Source of the DNA: Sabethes cyaneus
Taxonomy: Eukaryota > Arthropoda > Insecta > Diptera > Culicidae
DNA: 64,000 nucleotides
Direction: 5' to 3'
NCBI RefSeq assembly: GCF_943734655.1
Contig: NC_071353.1
Location: forward strand, 20,930,501 to 20,994,500
Under the pieces are notes generated by a model. That model was not told the DNA's origin and searched no databases. It worked only from the letters and a program-made list of their open reading frames with translations. The translations under genes were made by a program, and so were the position numbers. This document shows positions 22,601 to 33,179 of this stretch, in pieces (positions within the stretch are counted from its first letter, which is position 1; each line of letters starts with the position of its first letter).

Positions 22601-24290
22601 ATTAGTGCAAATCTAATCAAAAATTGTCCAAATCCAATGCAAATCACTCCTAATCTCGACCAAATTAGTCCAAATCCGACCAAAATCACCTAAATCCAAT
22701 CTGAATTAGTCCAAATCTCATTTAGATTAGTCCAAATCTGACCAAATTCATTCAAAAACGATAGAAATTATTTCAGATTCAATCCAAATTATTCCAAATC
22801 CGACCCAATTAGTCCTAATCTAATTGAAGTCAGCCCAGATTGAATCCAAGTATAGTCAAATCCGTTCCAAATTTGTCCAATACTAATCTAATCCAATCAA
22901 ATCAGTTCAAATAATTTGGTTGTATTTAGTTGTTCTAATCTAATCAAAATCATACAAATCCAATAGAAATTAGTCATAATCTGATCCAAAATTGTCCAAA
23001 TCCGACCAAAATTATCGAATCGAATCAGCATAGGTCCAAATCTACTCCAGATCAATGCAATTTGATCCAATTTAATCCAAACCCATTTCGAATCAGTTCA
23101 AATCCGACCAAATTCTTCGAAATTCAATACGGATCACTTCATAGCCGAACCAAATTAATTCCAATTTAATTCAAATTAAGCCATATCCGATACAAATTAG
23201 ACCATACCCAATCTAAATTCATCCAAATGCCCATTCAAATCCAACCACAATCATCCAAATAAAAACGAAATTAAACAAAGTCCGATCCAAATCAGTCCAT
23301 TACCAATCTCAATTTATCCAAATTCCATTCAAGTTAGTCCGATTTTTATCGACAATTGTCCAAATGCAATCCAAATCATTCTAAATCCCGGCCAAATTAA
23401 TCAAAATCTTCTAAATCCAATTTAAATTAGTCCAATTTCCATTTAGAATAGTCCAAATCCGACCAAAATCATTCATATCTGGACAAATTCAATCCAAATC
23501 CTATGCAAATTAATCAAAATCTGACCAAATATATACTAATCTTATCGAAATTAATCTAAAGCTACTCCAAATCAGTGCAATTGCAATCCAAATTAGTCCA
23601 AATCCGACCAAATTATACCGAGTTCAATCCAAGTCGGTCCAAATTGAGTTCCAAATCTGTTCAAAACTAATGTAATCCAATCAAATAAATTTTAATCCGA
23701 CCAAATTTATTGTAATCTGATCAAAAGCATTCAAAACCAATCGAAATTAGGGTCCAAATCCGGTCCAAGTTAGTTCAAATCTGACCAAAATTGTTCAAAT
23801 CCAATCCATATCAGTTCATCAGACGATTCAAATTAATTTTAATTTAAGCCAAAATCCGTTACAAATTAGACCGTGCCCAATCTAAATTTGTGCAAATGAC
23901 CATTCATTCAAATACAACCACTATCATACAAATCCAATCGAAATTAAACCAAATCAGTCCATTTCCAATCCAAATTTGTTTAAATTCCACTCAAATTAAT
24001 CTAATTCCAATCAAAAATTGTCCAAATTCCATCCAAATTTGTTCAAATCCAAATCTCACAGAAATTACTGCAAATTTAATCCAAATCCTATATGAATTAG
24101 AGAAAATCTGACCAAAATCATCCAAATCTAATCGAAATTATTCCGAAGCTGCTCCAAATTAGTCCGACCCAATTAATCCGAATTCAATCCAAATTTGTCC
24201 AAAACTAGTCCAATCTGTACAAATGAATTCGAATCCAATCCAAATCCGGTCCAAGTCGATCTAAATCCAACACAAGTGATATGATGATGA
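19690..24290. repeat. 4.6-kb degenerate tandem array with CCAAAT core
   Basis: The block is built of short diverged units such as TCCAAATTAG, TCCAAATCCGA, CCAAAATCA and TCCAAATCCAA, mostly 9-11 bp long, placing an A-tract roughly once per helical turn. Longer segments repeat inside it. The anchor GACCRTACCCAATCTAAATT recurs at about 21832, 23213 and 23873, and CTACTCCAGATCAGTGCAAT-like words recur about ten times. There are almost no G-rich stretches on this strand, so the strand asymmetry is strong. A 40-bp foreign insert lies at 20400-20440. Short frames inside (for example 21975-22274) are translations of the repeat, not genes. Confidence 0.88.
20400..20440 (+). repeat. 40-bp fragment of a dispersed repeat within the array
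   Basis: The stretch around GCGTCTTAGTAGAATACGAA is nearly identical to 47143-47183, where the repeat continues much further. It interrupts the CCAAAT array and is the only clearly foreign piece noticed in it. Confidence 0.75.
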
Positions 24291-24435
24291 AGTTGTTTGT
24301 GGAAAAGTCGGAAAATTATTTCTGTCACATGAACATTTTTTAAAATATCTTTTTCTTGTTTGTCAATTTGAAATATTCTAATGATAAAATTTTCATGATA
24401 GCAATTTTTGTTGTTCCTGAGTCATGGCCGAAATA

Positions 24436-24570
24436 CAGTCAAATCTCTTTTTACGTCCACAAACGAGGGGACGCGAAAAAATTGGTCGTAAAAAAAGAGG
24501 ACGTTAATTCAAATTTTGGATGTAAAACAAAATCACGTAAAATGAATGGACGCAAAAAGAGATCCTAGTG
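24436..24570. mobile_element. 135-bp Tc1-type MITE
   Basis: TA (24434-24435) is followed by CAGTCAAATCTCTTTTTACG. The right end reverse-complements to CACTAGGATCTCTTTTTGCG and is followed by TA (24571-24572). CA(G/C)T ends and a TA target match the Tc1/mariner superfamily. The inside repeats GGACG and AAAAAGAG words. It has no coding capacity. Confidence 0.85.
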
Positions 24571-24719
24571 TACTCGGGTTTCCTGAATATTTACCGAATT
24601 CAAGAATTCACATCTCATGCACCAAACCGTACGCTGTTCGAGCAAACAGTTTCTTATGAAAATGGATTAGTGAATGGATTCACAGATGTATAGGTAGTCC
24701 GTCACTTGCTGCTCCTGCA

Positions 24720-25430
24720 GAGAAAGTGAAACAGTAAAGAGCAACAGTAAACGTGACAAAAACTGGACAAACAGAAAAGAAAAAGCGAAAAAACTGGCAT
24801 GAAAAAATAGAAAAATTAAACAACAGGGTGACACAATTGGAGGGAAAGCGGGACGTAAAATAAGAAAAAAGTAGATAAGAAAAGAACGGAAGAAAAAATG
24901 GCAAAGGAGGCAAAAATAGAACAGTCAAAACAAGAAAGAATAGAAGGAAAAACATCCAAGAAAAAGAGGAAAGCTAGAAAAGAAAAAAGAGGAAAGCTAG
25001 AAATTAGACAGAAAATGAGAAAAAAGGAAAAAGCAGAACAGAAAAAGAGGAAAAGAGAAGGAGAAAAAGAGAAAAATTGGAGAGAAAAAAATGAAAACAG
25101 AAGACAAACCGAATGGAAAGAGAATAGTAAGAATAAAAAAAGCGAATCAAAGAGAACGTGGCCGTAATGAAGCAAAAGCAGGACATAAGAAGAGGAAGAC
25201 CCGAACAGCCGCTAATTAAAAAATGGAAAAGAAGTTAACGGAACAAATCAGAGGAAACCCACCGGGAAGATTGACAAGGATAAAAAAAATGGGACAGGAA
25301 AACAAGAGAAAGAGTAAACAGTGGGCATAAAAAAATAAACGAGAAAGAAAAAGAGGAAAAACGAGACAAATAGAGGGACAACGGAACAAAAAAAAAACAA
25401 AATTGGGCAGCGATGTGAAAAAACGGCCTC
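24720..25430. repeat. Purine-rich degenerate array
   Basis: This strand consists largely of GAAAAA, GGGAC, AGAAAAAG and AACGG words in irregular tandem arrangement, with few pyrimidines. Segments resemble 28020-28260: GAGAATAGTRAGAATAAAAA near 25130 and 28041, and ATAAACGAGA near 25335 and 28200. The two blocks are therefore diverged copies of one longer repeat. The Phe/Ser/Leu-rich minus-strand frames and Lys/Glu-rich plus-strand frame are composition artefacts. Confidence 0.85.
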
Positions 25431-26105
25431 CCAGTTGACTTCGAGTATGACGCTGCACAGTGGTTGGAAACCTGGCCAAAACCTCCAAAATCGAAAGTTA
25501 TCATTCATGACATATTCTGACTTAATTACACGCAGAATAAGTCATTTTATCATATCCTGTAATATCAACTATCGATAATGTAGATTTGTGGTTTGGCGTA
25601 CTGTCAAACGTCAGTGTATGAGAGACTCTTCGCTAGTGCGGCTTGCATACGTTTTGTGGCTCTTGGCAATAACGCATGTGGTTCGTTATCGCATTATCAA
25701 CTAACAATCAACCAAAATGGATAACGTTTCTGAAGATATGTAGTTCATTAGCATTATATGGGAATTCAGTTTTTTTCGTTATATATATACTTTAACAACG
25801 CTTAAAGTTTCCTTCGCAAATGCCAGTTTTTTCAATTAGCGTGCGCAATGAAATTGGCATTTACTTTTTGTGCCGCGAGGTGCCGTCGAATGTTATATGT
25901 TTTTGTGAGCGTAAGATTGTGACGGTTCGGAGGGTGTGTAGCTTTTTTGCAACTATTTGCAACTCCACGAGAAAATGGAGATTTAGTGTTGACGCGCACT
26001 TGTAGGCGAAATCGGACGTGTGAGCTTTTCATGCTCCAAACAACCTGTGCTAGTTTTTAACTTGTTTTTAGCTATTAGCCTGTTCTTTACAAATAAATCG
26101 TTGAT
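25431..26105. other. Unassigned non-coding stretch
   Basis: It follows the purine-rich block. No gene family, inverted-repeat element or tandem array was recognised. The frames at 25820-26005 (plus) and 25832-26032 (minus) overlap and resemble nothing known to me. Confidence 0.35.
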
Positions 26106-26109
26106 GGTG

Positions 26110-26232
26110 CAGAGCAAAGCCTAGGGGATAACCGTCATTAAACACTACCCTTCTTTATCGACAGACTTCGCGAGTACAGTACAATTACGGGGTTAGTTCA
26201 ACGATCCTACTGACTCTAACAGTATCTGATCG
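26110..26232 (-). repeat. SINE copy 1 (minus strand, partial)
   Basis: Its reverse complement shares, in order, CTGTTAGARTCARTAGGATCGT, an (A/C)CCCCG(T/C)AAT block, GCGAAGTCTGTCG and CCTAGGCTTTGCT with the copy at 27165-27350. The tRNA-like head with the B box is missing here. The family resembles SINEs that I recall from anopheline mosquitoes (SINE200-like); this is from memory, not a search. Confidence 0.7.
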
Positions 26233-26815
26233 TTCTTAAGGTGACAGATTATTAATAATAACTCTTACGATTCATTTTATAGCTTCTGTAAATTAACGAA
26301 TGGATGAGGGTAACTGGCAACAGGGCTCCAAAAGGAGAAATTAAGGCAGACGAATTATTTGCCGAATTAAGTGAACGCTCAGAATGTTGAAAAGAAAACG
26401 ATTGAAACATGGAAATTATAGATACAAACATGCATGAGCATTCCAACTAGCTTATTGATCGCTCGAAACCAGGGTTGGGCAATTCTAATGACGAAAATAC
26501 TGCAAGACGTGTTATTGAACATTGGAAAGTGTCCGCACAAATTCTGGAGCTTGGGAATCGCGCAACATGAATATAAAGCATCAAGGTAATATACGAGTGA
26601 GAACGAGTGAGTAATGGAACATAGTTTTCCAAGAATGATTGCTTGCAATCGCGTTGTTGCGCTACACAACATTGAATTACACTGACAACCATAAAATCGG
26701 CGACGGTGATGAAAGTAGCAGCGATGATCACTCTGATTAATATTATTTTTTAAAATAATGTTGCATAACCTAATAGAATATAGAATTTTGCGATTTTAAT
26801 AGGGTAAATTAGGCG
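26233..26815. other. Unassigned non-coding stretch
   Basis: AT-rich sequence with short frames on the minus strand only (26379-26731) that resemble no known family. No structure was found beyond scattered A/T runs. Confidence 0.35.
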
Positions 26816-26919
26816 ATTTTAAATTTGATTTGTTATTTAATTCAATTTTGTTTCTTGAAAAAGAGACCAAAAAACGTGCTGAGCCAGATATAAACTTAAA
26901 AGGACTAAAAGATACAAAA

Positions 26920-27140
26920 GTGGTCCGCCATATTGGTCAGCCATTTTACATTTTGAGATTTATTGTTGAGCTCAACGACCTGAAAGTCACCATTAGGTGA
27001 AATTTACATCAAAAACTTTTAAATTTAACAAAAAAGGCCGCCATTTTGGGTCAGCCATTTTGAATTTCACATTCTCAATACCATTTTTGAAATCAGCAGC
27101 CCGAAAAACATGGAATCTCATCATCTTGAGGTTTTGGCCA
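26920..27140. repeat. Two tandem units of a CCGCCATTTTG repeat, ~113 bp apart
   Basis: CCGCCATATTGGTCAGCCAT at about 26925 and CCGCCATTTTGGGTCAGCCA at about 27038 start two similar units. Both continue with ATTTTGA-rich sequence and a second shared part (CGACCTGAAAG / CAGCCCGAAAA). Repeats with this wording are common in insect genomes as short tandem sets. No coding role is likely. Confidence 0.7.
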
Positions 27141-27164
27141 AGAATTTTAAATTTCCGACCACTG

Positions 27165-27350
27165 TGCGCTGGCCTAATAAGCCGGTCGTCGTATGTTCGA
27201 ATCTCGACTGGGAGAAGCTGTTAGAATCAATAGGATCGTAGCAACTGGCCCCGCAATCGTCTTGCACTCTAACAGTTGGTTACGAAGTCTGTCGTATAAA
27301 AACAGAAGGTCAAATATCGATAACGGAATGTAGTACCTAGGCTTTGCTTT
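27165..27350 (+). repeat. SINE copy 2 (plus strand) with B-box-like head
   Basis: GTTCGAATCTCG at about 27196 fits an RNA polymerase III B box (GGTTCGANNCC type), as in tRNA-derived SINEs. The GGCCTAATAAGCCGG stretch before it could be the remains of the A box region. The body is shared with the minus-strand copy at 26110-26232. The end (CCTAGGCTTTGCTTTTTCC) runs into a purine-rich simple array. Confidence 0.72.
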
Positions 27351-28509
27351 TTCCTTTTTATGAGAAAGAGAGAAGACAAAGATGGAAAACGAAACAAAAA
27401 ACAAGAGAAAAATCTAAAAGGAAAAGAAGAATAGCAAGAGAGCGAAGAGAAAATCGATAGAACAAACCAGGAAAATGGGAAAAATGAGGTCAAATGCGAC
27501 ATAAAAGGTGACAAATGAGAATGGGATTTTGTCTACCCCCGATTTTGTCAGCCTATAAAATTTGCTTAACTTTTGTGCTTTTAAACAAGATTTATAAAAC
27601 TCTTCTGCCTGCTTGAAACTATTCTCATTCTCTAGGGAGAGGTTTTGAATAAAATGATGCCTTCTTGCGAGCAATTCGGAGTCAAAATTAGGGTATTTTT
27701 ATGGTAATGGTAGAGAAGAGGGCTTCTTAAGAAGGTTTTTATAGAACGGGAGAAAACACAGAAAACGAGAAAAGAATAGAAGAAACTGGACAAAAATAGA
27801 AGGGGGACGGAAGAAAAAAAGAGATAAAACGATTAAAGAAAGAGGAAAACTAGAAAGGAAAATGAGAACATTCTGAACAGCAAAGGAGAAAAATGGAACA
27901 TGGTGAATGACCCTTTGGGTTAAAACCACTCAAAAAAAAAAATGGAACAAAAAAGAAAAAAACGAAGAAGAAGGATGAGAAGGAGAAAATGAGAAAAATC
28001 AGAGAGAAAGAAATGAAAGCGAAAAACAAACCGGATAAAAAGAGAATAGTGAGAATAAAAAGAGGTTGGTCAAAGAGAGCGTGACAGAAAAGAAGCAAAG
28101 TTTTGTTTATTAAAATAGAAAAGAAAACCATAGAAAAACAGGGACGGTTGAAAATCGGAACAGAAAAAGCAGAGAAAGAGGAAACAGTGAGCAGAAAAAA
28201 ATAAACGAGAGAAAAAGGGATGGAATACGAGACGAATAAAGGGAAAAAGAGAGCAAAACTTGACAAAGAGGTTTAAAAGCGGGAAATAAAGAGAAAGAAA
28301 ACGAGACGGAAAACAAGAGCAAAATGAAAAAGAAAAACAACAATAGCGAGATTGAAAAAAGAAAACCGATAAAAGAAACGAGGGAAATGGGAAAAAGAGG
28401 TCAAATGGGATAAAAAAAGAGACCAAACCAAAACCAAAACAATGGGAAATGGAAAGGGAAAATGGGACTGAAAAAGAAGAAAATAAAAGCAGTAAAAAAC
28501 GGGTCAATA

Positions 28510-28570
<61 letters not shown>

Positions 28571-28925
28571 GAAAAAACGGGAAATATAAAAGGGAAACTG
28601 AAGAGTAAAGGGAAAAAGATACCCAGAACAGAGTAAACAGAAAACAGAAAACGGAAAATGGGAATGAAAATTACAAAAAATATGAACGAAAAACAAGAGG
28701 AAAGACAGGCCTGGTAATAAAAAATGAGACAAAAAATGAAGAAAACTTAGCAATGATACAGAAAACACGGGACAGAGAAAAAAAGGAGGAAACACGGAAG
28801 TCAAAAGAAGAAAAGTGAGGACAAAAACAAAGAAACAAAAAAAACGAGAAACGAAACAAAAAGCGAAAAAATTCGACTAGAAAAGAGGAAAAAGGAACAG
28901 AAAAGTAAAGTAAAGAATGAGACTA
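27350..28925. repeat. Purine-rich degenerate array with (AG)n run
   Basis: Long stretches of GAAAA, GGGA, AAAACG and AGAGG words fill this region, especially 27710-28920. 27510-27700 is more mixed and starts with a CCCCCGATTTTGTC word. Segments recur in 24720-25430 and 33180-36010. The 244- and 138-residue minus-strand frames are Phe/Ser/Leu-rich translations of the polypyrimidine strand. Confidence 0.85.
28517..28569. repeat. (AG)n microsatellite, about 26 units
   Basis: Uninterrupted alternating AG from 28517 to 28569, embedded in the purine-rich array. Confidence 0.97.
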
Positions 28926-28929
28926 AATA

Positions 28930-29058
28930 TGGCATACCTAATTTCAAGTAAAATTTAAGTCTAATCTAATCTCCAATATCCAGTTCGTTTTCAAGTATGT
29001 ATTGTATGTTTTAATTGTATGTCCGATATTAGGCCCTATTTCAAGTCTAATTTTTTAC
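28930..29058. repeat. TTTCAAGTCTAATTT-type short array, left of a retrotransposon
   Basis: Words such as AATTTCAAGT, CTAATCTAATCT and ATTTCAAGTCTAATTTTTT recur. The same words resume at 29782-29945 after the non-LTR element, indicating that the element inserted into an older array of this type. 19546-19690 is a further example. Confidence 0.6.
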
Positions 29059-29781
29059 ATCTCAGCTTAAATGGGAAGCTCACATAAATGCCCAGTGTGG
29101 TAAAATATATGGAACGCTAAAACAGCTCAATTTGGCTACTAAACATTTTCAAACATCAACTAAGTTAAAGCTTTTTAAATCAATATTGCTACCACATTTT
29201 GTTTATGGCGATGCACTCTACGCTAACACTTCTGTAGGAATCTTGAATAAATTTCGAATGGCGTTAAACGCTTGTGTTAGGTACGTATACAACCTTTCCA
29301 GATTTTCTCACGTTTCTCACCTACACAAGTCGCTATTAGGTTGCACCTTCTCAGATTTCTATAAATATAGGTCCTGTTTATTGATATTTAAGATAAACCA
29401 TACTAGGAAACCTGAATATCTATTTTCTATTTTGCAACCCCTAGGGAACTTGAGAACTAGAAATTTTTCCGTGCCGCGTCACAGCACCAGAGACTACAGT
29501 TCGTCACTGTTCGTTAGAGGCATTGTCCATTGGAACTCACTACCAACTTCGATAAAATCGAGCTCAAGCACGAGAGTTTTTAAGCGTCAGTTGCTTGCAC
29601 GGCTCAACAGCACATAGTTATTCCCTTAATTCAATGTAGAGGAAAAACAATATCACTTAGAATAAATATCAATTTAGAGATAAGTTTGGTAGTCCAACTA
29701 AATTCACGATCAAATCTTATTGTAACAATTCAAAAGGCTTTGCCTTACGTTACATATGTCAATAAATAAATAAATAAATAA
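29059..29781 (+). pseudogene. 5'-truncated non-LTR retrotransposon, C-terminal RT region and 3' tail
   Basis: An open frame from about 29059 to 29617 reads LKWEAHINAQCGKIYGTLKQ, then LLPHFVYGDALY, CVRYVYNLSRFSHVSHLHK, RKPEYLFSILQPLGNLRTRN and GIVHWNSLPTSIKSSSST. This is the region after the RT catalytic core in Jockey/CR1/L2-group elements. It starts abruptly, as expected for incomplete reverse transcription. The 3' tail ends in tandem AATA units (29761-29781), a common 3' terminus for such elements. No start codon or upstream RT is present, so it is not functional, although this part has no internal stops and is fairly young. Confidence 0.85.
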
Positions 29782-29945
29782 TTTAATTCCAATTTTATGT
29801 CAAATCTAAATTCTCATTTCAAGTCCAATTTTCAGTGGTCCAGTTCAGTTTGATATAAAGTTACAGACACAAATTAGTCCAAATTCAAACCTAATTCGAT
29901 GTCCTATGTTAATGCCTTCCTCTAATTTCAAGTTCAAACACATCA
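29782..29945. repeat. TTTCAAGTCCAATTT-type short array, right of the retrotransposon
   Basis: It continues the word family of 28930-29058 (CATTTCAAGTCCAATTTTCA, TTTCAAGTTCAAAC). Nothing else is visible here. Confidence 0.55.
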
Positions 29946-32742
29946 GATGACGTAAGGCTTGGGCTACCGACAATAACAAATAGGAAATAGTGCAAGATCG
30001 TATATGGCAAACCGTGGCCCCCAAGAGTACTTCTTAAAACTATAATTTAGAAACCAATTACAATTTCCCAAATTAAACTGACATTCAATCGATGCCCAAC
30101 CAACTGCTGCTGCTACCATTCGAGAATGTGGCCACCATCTCGCAGCAACCAAGGACGTCGCATTTATTCGATAGACCATAAGTTTGCTCGCGTACGGCAG
30201 CGGCGGCGGTTCCTCCACAGATGCTCTTCCTGTCAGGCTTCTGCTGTTGCTAACATTCTGGAGTAAAGACCGAACATCCTGCATTCCGTGCCGTGTCGTA
30301 TCATAAAGCTTCAAACTGGTGCATACCAACCTCCAGCTCCGGCAACAGCGTCACGCCACCCTTCCCGGCTGCCATTGCACACGCGGAAAATATGACTTCA
30401 GAGTGCCAAAATGGTTTCGTTCCGCTTCGGCAACAGCTGGGATTAACCGAAAAATGTGTATATGTTTACCAGTTCTCGCTAGCCAGCGGTTGCCGGATCG
30501 GTAGGAGGTTGTCATCTCTCGCTTCCAGCGCGCCGCCAGCCATCCTACCCATTGACTTTCGCTTCCTCTTTACCACGACCTATTGAATCTATGCAGACGA
30601 TGGTGGTCCCAGCTATACGCTGACATTGTGCCAGTTCTCTCCGATCTGCCACTGATAGCAACGGCAACCGATACCCGGGTTGAACTGGATTTCGGTGCAC
30701 ACGACAAGGCAAAAAGCATTAGCGTTAGCATTATTCTTAGTCCGTACGTCCGTGCCCCCCATTTTCCCCGTTGTTGCCTTAACCCATACAGTTAGCTGTT
30801 TGCTCAGGAAAGCGTTCACATATAGCAATGAATGGAAAAACCGCAGACGATTTTTCGTTCGTCGGAAAAGCAACAGCGTTGCCTCGCTACTGCTACTGTT
30901 GAAACTTGCCTGACATGGACGGGGATGGGGCAGTGTCACAAATGAAGCAATACACTAGTATCAAAGGCACCACAAGCACCAGCCTTTTCCGGCAAGCACA
31001 ATCGGGCCAACTCATTTTGCATTATGCATATTTCATGGGTGCATTGTTTGGAAAATTGTTCGTAACGTACCCACCCGGCACAGGATGTGTATTTGCGGTA
31101 GCGCGGGCGGAACTCGACCGAAGAAAACCCGGCAAAGCATTCCAGAAGCGACCAGGTGCAGCTCGCTCGGATCTGCTCGGATCTTAACTATCCATAACGA
31201 CGGAAACCACCAAATCTGGTTGAGACAGTAATGAAAATGACTACAGATGAGATCCTTCCGAAGAAACGAATGGCAGAGAGCCAAAAGCAACGCTATTAAC
31301 ATTACTTTCATCGTATTCCCGCTGGGCAATGAATATAAAGCCAAAATTGGTTTAGCAAGATGGTGGGACAAACAAGTTGACGTCTACCTAATGGAACTTT
31401 ATTCTGCTTCAAATCAATTAGGTGCTGATTAGTCAAAGGAAAAGAGGTTATTCAATACGAATGCTGTAGGCAATTGCTTCGATTGAAAACTCATTCACAA
31501 GCAGGTTCTTTTATGAGCTGACCATCAGAAACAGTTGCCTTTCAATCACCCTTTGTCTGCCACTCGGATTCGGTGCCGAAAAAGTTTTTCTTTTTCGGTT
31601 AAACTTCTACCGTACAAACCACCAGTTCAGGGTTAAACTCTTACCGGTACAAAACCTTGAACAAGTCTTGCCGGTCGCAGGATCAGCTTTACGCTGACTT
31701 GAACGACGGAAAACTAGTGTTTCGATTAACCCTGCGACCACTAAGAAAATTCGCTGCTTTTTTTCGCCCTCACAGGATCAGCTCACCTTCGGCAGACAAG
31801 ATAAATCCCGCATGTATCCATGTGTCAGAACAAATAAGTGCAGCCACTTATTTGTTCTACAATTTTATTTTAGCACTTCGTCCTTTTTATTTCCAGCACT
31901 ATATCTCTTTTGGCTGCTATCTTAAGTCAGTCTAAAGTGTGGATCGTAAATGGCACCCCACTGCCACTGCCACCACTGTCCGGGTCCACCCGTTCCACTG
32001 TGTCGGTTTTCTTTTCGTTAGCTTTTCTAAAGTGTCCCGAGAATGAACGACTAAACTCGGCTGATGATGTTCCCGGCAGAAGATTACTACTCGCCGAGGA
32101 ACCACCACCTACTCGAGAACGGTTTTCATGTCGATCCACTGGTAGGTGCGCGCTCGTAAGGGTGAGAGGTTGGCGCAAAACTTTCCCGTATGTGGATTTT
32201 ACTTCTCCGCCCGGGTTGTGTGGGGGGAAATTGGTGGGGGAGGGGGAGCAAATAGAAAGTGTAAAAAGTCTCCTTCCTCTTTTCTTGTCTGTTTTTTTTT
32301 TTGCTTTACTTTGCTGCTTCTGGTTTCTGTCAATTACAGCTTCTAGCAGGTGGAAATTATGGAGGGCCTGAAAGTCAATAGACTGGAAGCAGTTGCTTAA
32401 CTGTTAGCTTATGTTGAATCAAGCTAAAAGAGGTTATGTTCATAGAAATCAGAAGAAAACTAGCAGCGGTCACGTACCAACTGGCGCATGAAACACAGAA
32501 ATTTTCAACTCGACAGTAACATTTGTGGTTGTGAATTTATTTAGCTTGCTTGTAGAATATATTTCGACTGGCAGTGCTGACTCCAAACAGTAAAGCAATT
32601 GCACTACATTCAATTGGGAATAACTTGCATTGCGAAAAAAGAAGAAAGCATACATTAAATTCTAATACTACAACAAAGACGGTTAGTTTTGTAACATCAA
32701 TCAACTATAGACTTTCGTAATGGAGATACCATTAACATTCTG
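29946..32742. other. Non-coding, single-copy-looking block
   Basis: Balanced composition, no tandem or inverted structure, and overlapping short frames on both strands (for example 30293-30586, 30613-30939 and 31910-32371) that resemble no family. There is a G-rich patch at about 32218-32250. It looks like host intergenic or intronic DNA, similar to 1-2860 and 54181-57650. Two AACCTTGAACAAG/CAAACCACCAG-like stretches near 31610-31670 are only loosely similar. Confidence 0.45.
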
Positions 32743-32850
32743 CCCAAGTAACAATTTGGGTTTTATTGCACTTTTATGATGGCATTTAAGACCAAAATGG
32801 GTTTTGAAGACCAGCATAAGAGTACAATAAAACTCACATTGTTGCTTGGG
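32743..32850. mobile_element. 108-bp inverted-repeat MITE (CCCAAGTAACAAT ends)
   Basis: The left end CCCAAGTAACAATTTGGGTT and the reverse complement of the right end, CCCAAGCAACAATGTGAGTT, pair over about 35 bp (TTTTATTGYAC included). No clear target duplication was found. A related left end occurs at about 41904 (CAAGTAACAATTTGAAGTTT). Confidence 0.78.
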
Positions 32851-32961
32851 TGGTAGTACACCTCAATCTGTTAATACAAATTAGGTCTTATAAGATCAGC
32901 ATTTCAAAACAAACGTAATGTACAAAAAATACTCTGAAACGTATTTGTTCAGAATATGCGT

Positions 32962-33004
<43 letters not shown>

Positions 33005-33178
33005 ATCATCCATCATCAATCATCCATCGTCAATTATCCATCATAAATTATCCATCATCAATTATCCATCATCAATCTCATCAATCATCCATCGTCAATC
33101 AACTATCATAAATCATTCATCATCAATCATCCATCGTCAATCCATCATCATCTATTAATAATCATCAATCAGCATCCA
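32962..33178. repeat. (ATC)n microsatellite grading into a CATCAATCATC array
   Basis: Pure ATC repeats run from 32962 to about 33003, then decay into units such as ATCATCCATCATCA and ATTATCCATCATAA up to 33178. Small islands of the same words recur at 33680-33715 and 35271-35345 within the purine-rich block. Confidence 0.93.
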
Positions 33179-33179
33179 A

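Noticed and set aside
19690..24290. Possible CRISPR-like or other spacer-repeat structure
   Set aside because: Units are short and diverged with no constant repeat of 24-40 bp alternating with unique spacers, and the setting is eukaryotic.
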